From Brienomyrus brachyistius (Eukaryota > Chordata > Actinopteri > Osteoglossiformes > Mormyridae): a stretch of DNA of 64,000 bases. The notes under the pieces are model-generated. The model was not told the origin of the DNA and searched no databases. It worked only from the letters and a program-made list of their open reading frames with translations. Where the stretch lies: contig NC_064539.1 of assembly GCF_023856365.1 (NCBI RefSeq), positions 18,603,019-18,667,018 of the forward strand, written 5' to 3'. Shown in pieces: positions 63,410-64,000 of the stretch (position 1 is the first letter of the stretch; each line of letters opens with the position of its first letter). A program made the position numbers and the translations under genes.

Positions 63410-64000
63410 GTAGGACACCTGTCCGTGGTCTCACTGTCTAAGCTGGGCTGTCCGTCATTAAAAAGCTGAAGTGTTCTTCTACGGGCCTTTCATGCTCATT
63501 TAACACAGAAGAACATGTTTGATAATATGTATTCTATTCTGGGCAAGGTCTTGGTGCTGGAATTTCAAATGGAACAATTCGGTAGGGGCCTTATTGCAGT
63601 TAGAAGCCTGGGGTCATTCTCTTAAACATGTGCGTTGTGTTGTGCTACGTCACAAAGCTGAATGCTGTTCATCTGGCTGAGAGAATCTTTTTGATTTTTA
63701 AGGTATTGGTTTGTCATGCTCAGGCAGACAGTATTAGTAATTTCTCAGGCAGTTTTCCTTTTTCTGGCTGTGGTCTTTCATGGACGTCATCCTGAAGAGC
63801 GTAAAGGATAACAAGGCATTTCTATTTACTGCTTCTGTCAATATTACAAGGGAAAACTCAGTGGTCTATATCCATCTACTGTGTACGTCTTATTAGGTAG
63901 CATTATTGTCTACCCCCAGCAAATGGATGAAGGGCTACATAATGTGGGCTGTTCGAACGAAAATGGGAAAGAAAATCTACAGTGCTCTCTCCCTCGCTCC
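63410..64000 (+). other. smad7: Start of SMAD7 intron 3
   Basis: Intron following donor GTAGGA, running off the window. Nothing else is recognised. Confidence 0.7.

Noticed and set aside
1..64000. CRISPR arrays, operons, phage or other prokaryotic systems
   Set aside because: None of the required repeats or gene organisation is present; the window is vertebrate nuclear DNA.

Overview
This window looks like nuclear DNA from a ray-finned fish, most likely a teleost. Coding sequence is split into short exons with GT..AG introns, the introns are long and AT-rich, and the repeats are typical of fish: Tc1-like relics, hAT-type MITEs, foldback elements, tRNA-derived SINEs and non-LTR relics. I cannot name the species. 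I see no prokaryotic features, no CRISPR array and no previously undescribed multi-gene system.

Two protein-coding genes lie head to tail on the + strand. The 3' part of DYM (dymeclin, a Golgi-associated trafficking protein) occupies about 7.1-51.2 kb. Nine coding exons (7163-49967) join without a break, from the G-L-W-T-V-F block to the stop codon, giving about 416 residues. The upstream exons must lie before the window. About 6.4 kb beyond the likely DYM poly(A) signal, the 5' part of SMAD7 (inhibitory SMAD of TGF-beta/BMP signalling) begins. Its start codon is at 58799 and three coding exons (58799-59264, 60075-60128, 63338-63409) are present. The exon for most of the MH2 domain lies past the right edge. 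The same order and orientation, DYM followed by SMAD7, is found in mammals.

The best regulatory signal is at 57641-57657: the palindromic SMAD-binding element GTCTAGAC, three bases from an E-box CACGTG, at the start of a CpG-rich stretch. This resembles the TGF-beta feedback module known from mammalian SMAD7 promoters.

The rest is introns and intergenic DNA with layered repeats. Notable are a nested composite at 3.5-5.5 kb (an old element interrupted by a SINE-like copy and a hAT-like copy), three copies of one foldback family (20.4, 26.7 and 43.7 kb), two copies of another (20.1 and 27.8 kb), and a 56-bp inverted repeat at 24250-24463. Two unrelated Tc1-like relics, several microsatellites, and many long G or C homopolymers are also present. 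The long single-frame ORFs in the introns show no family resemblance, and I do not consider them genes.
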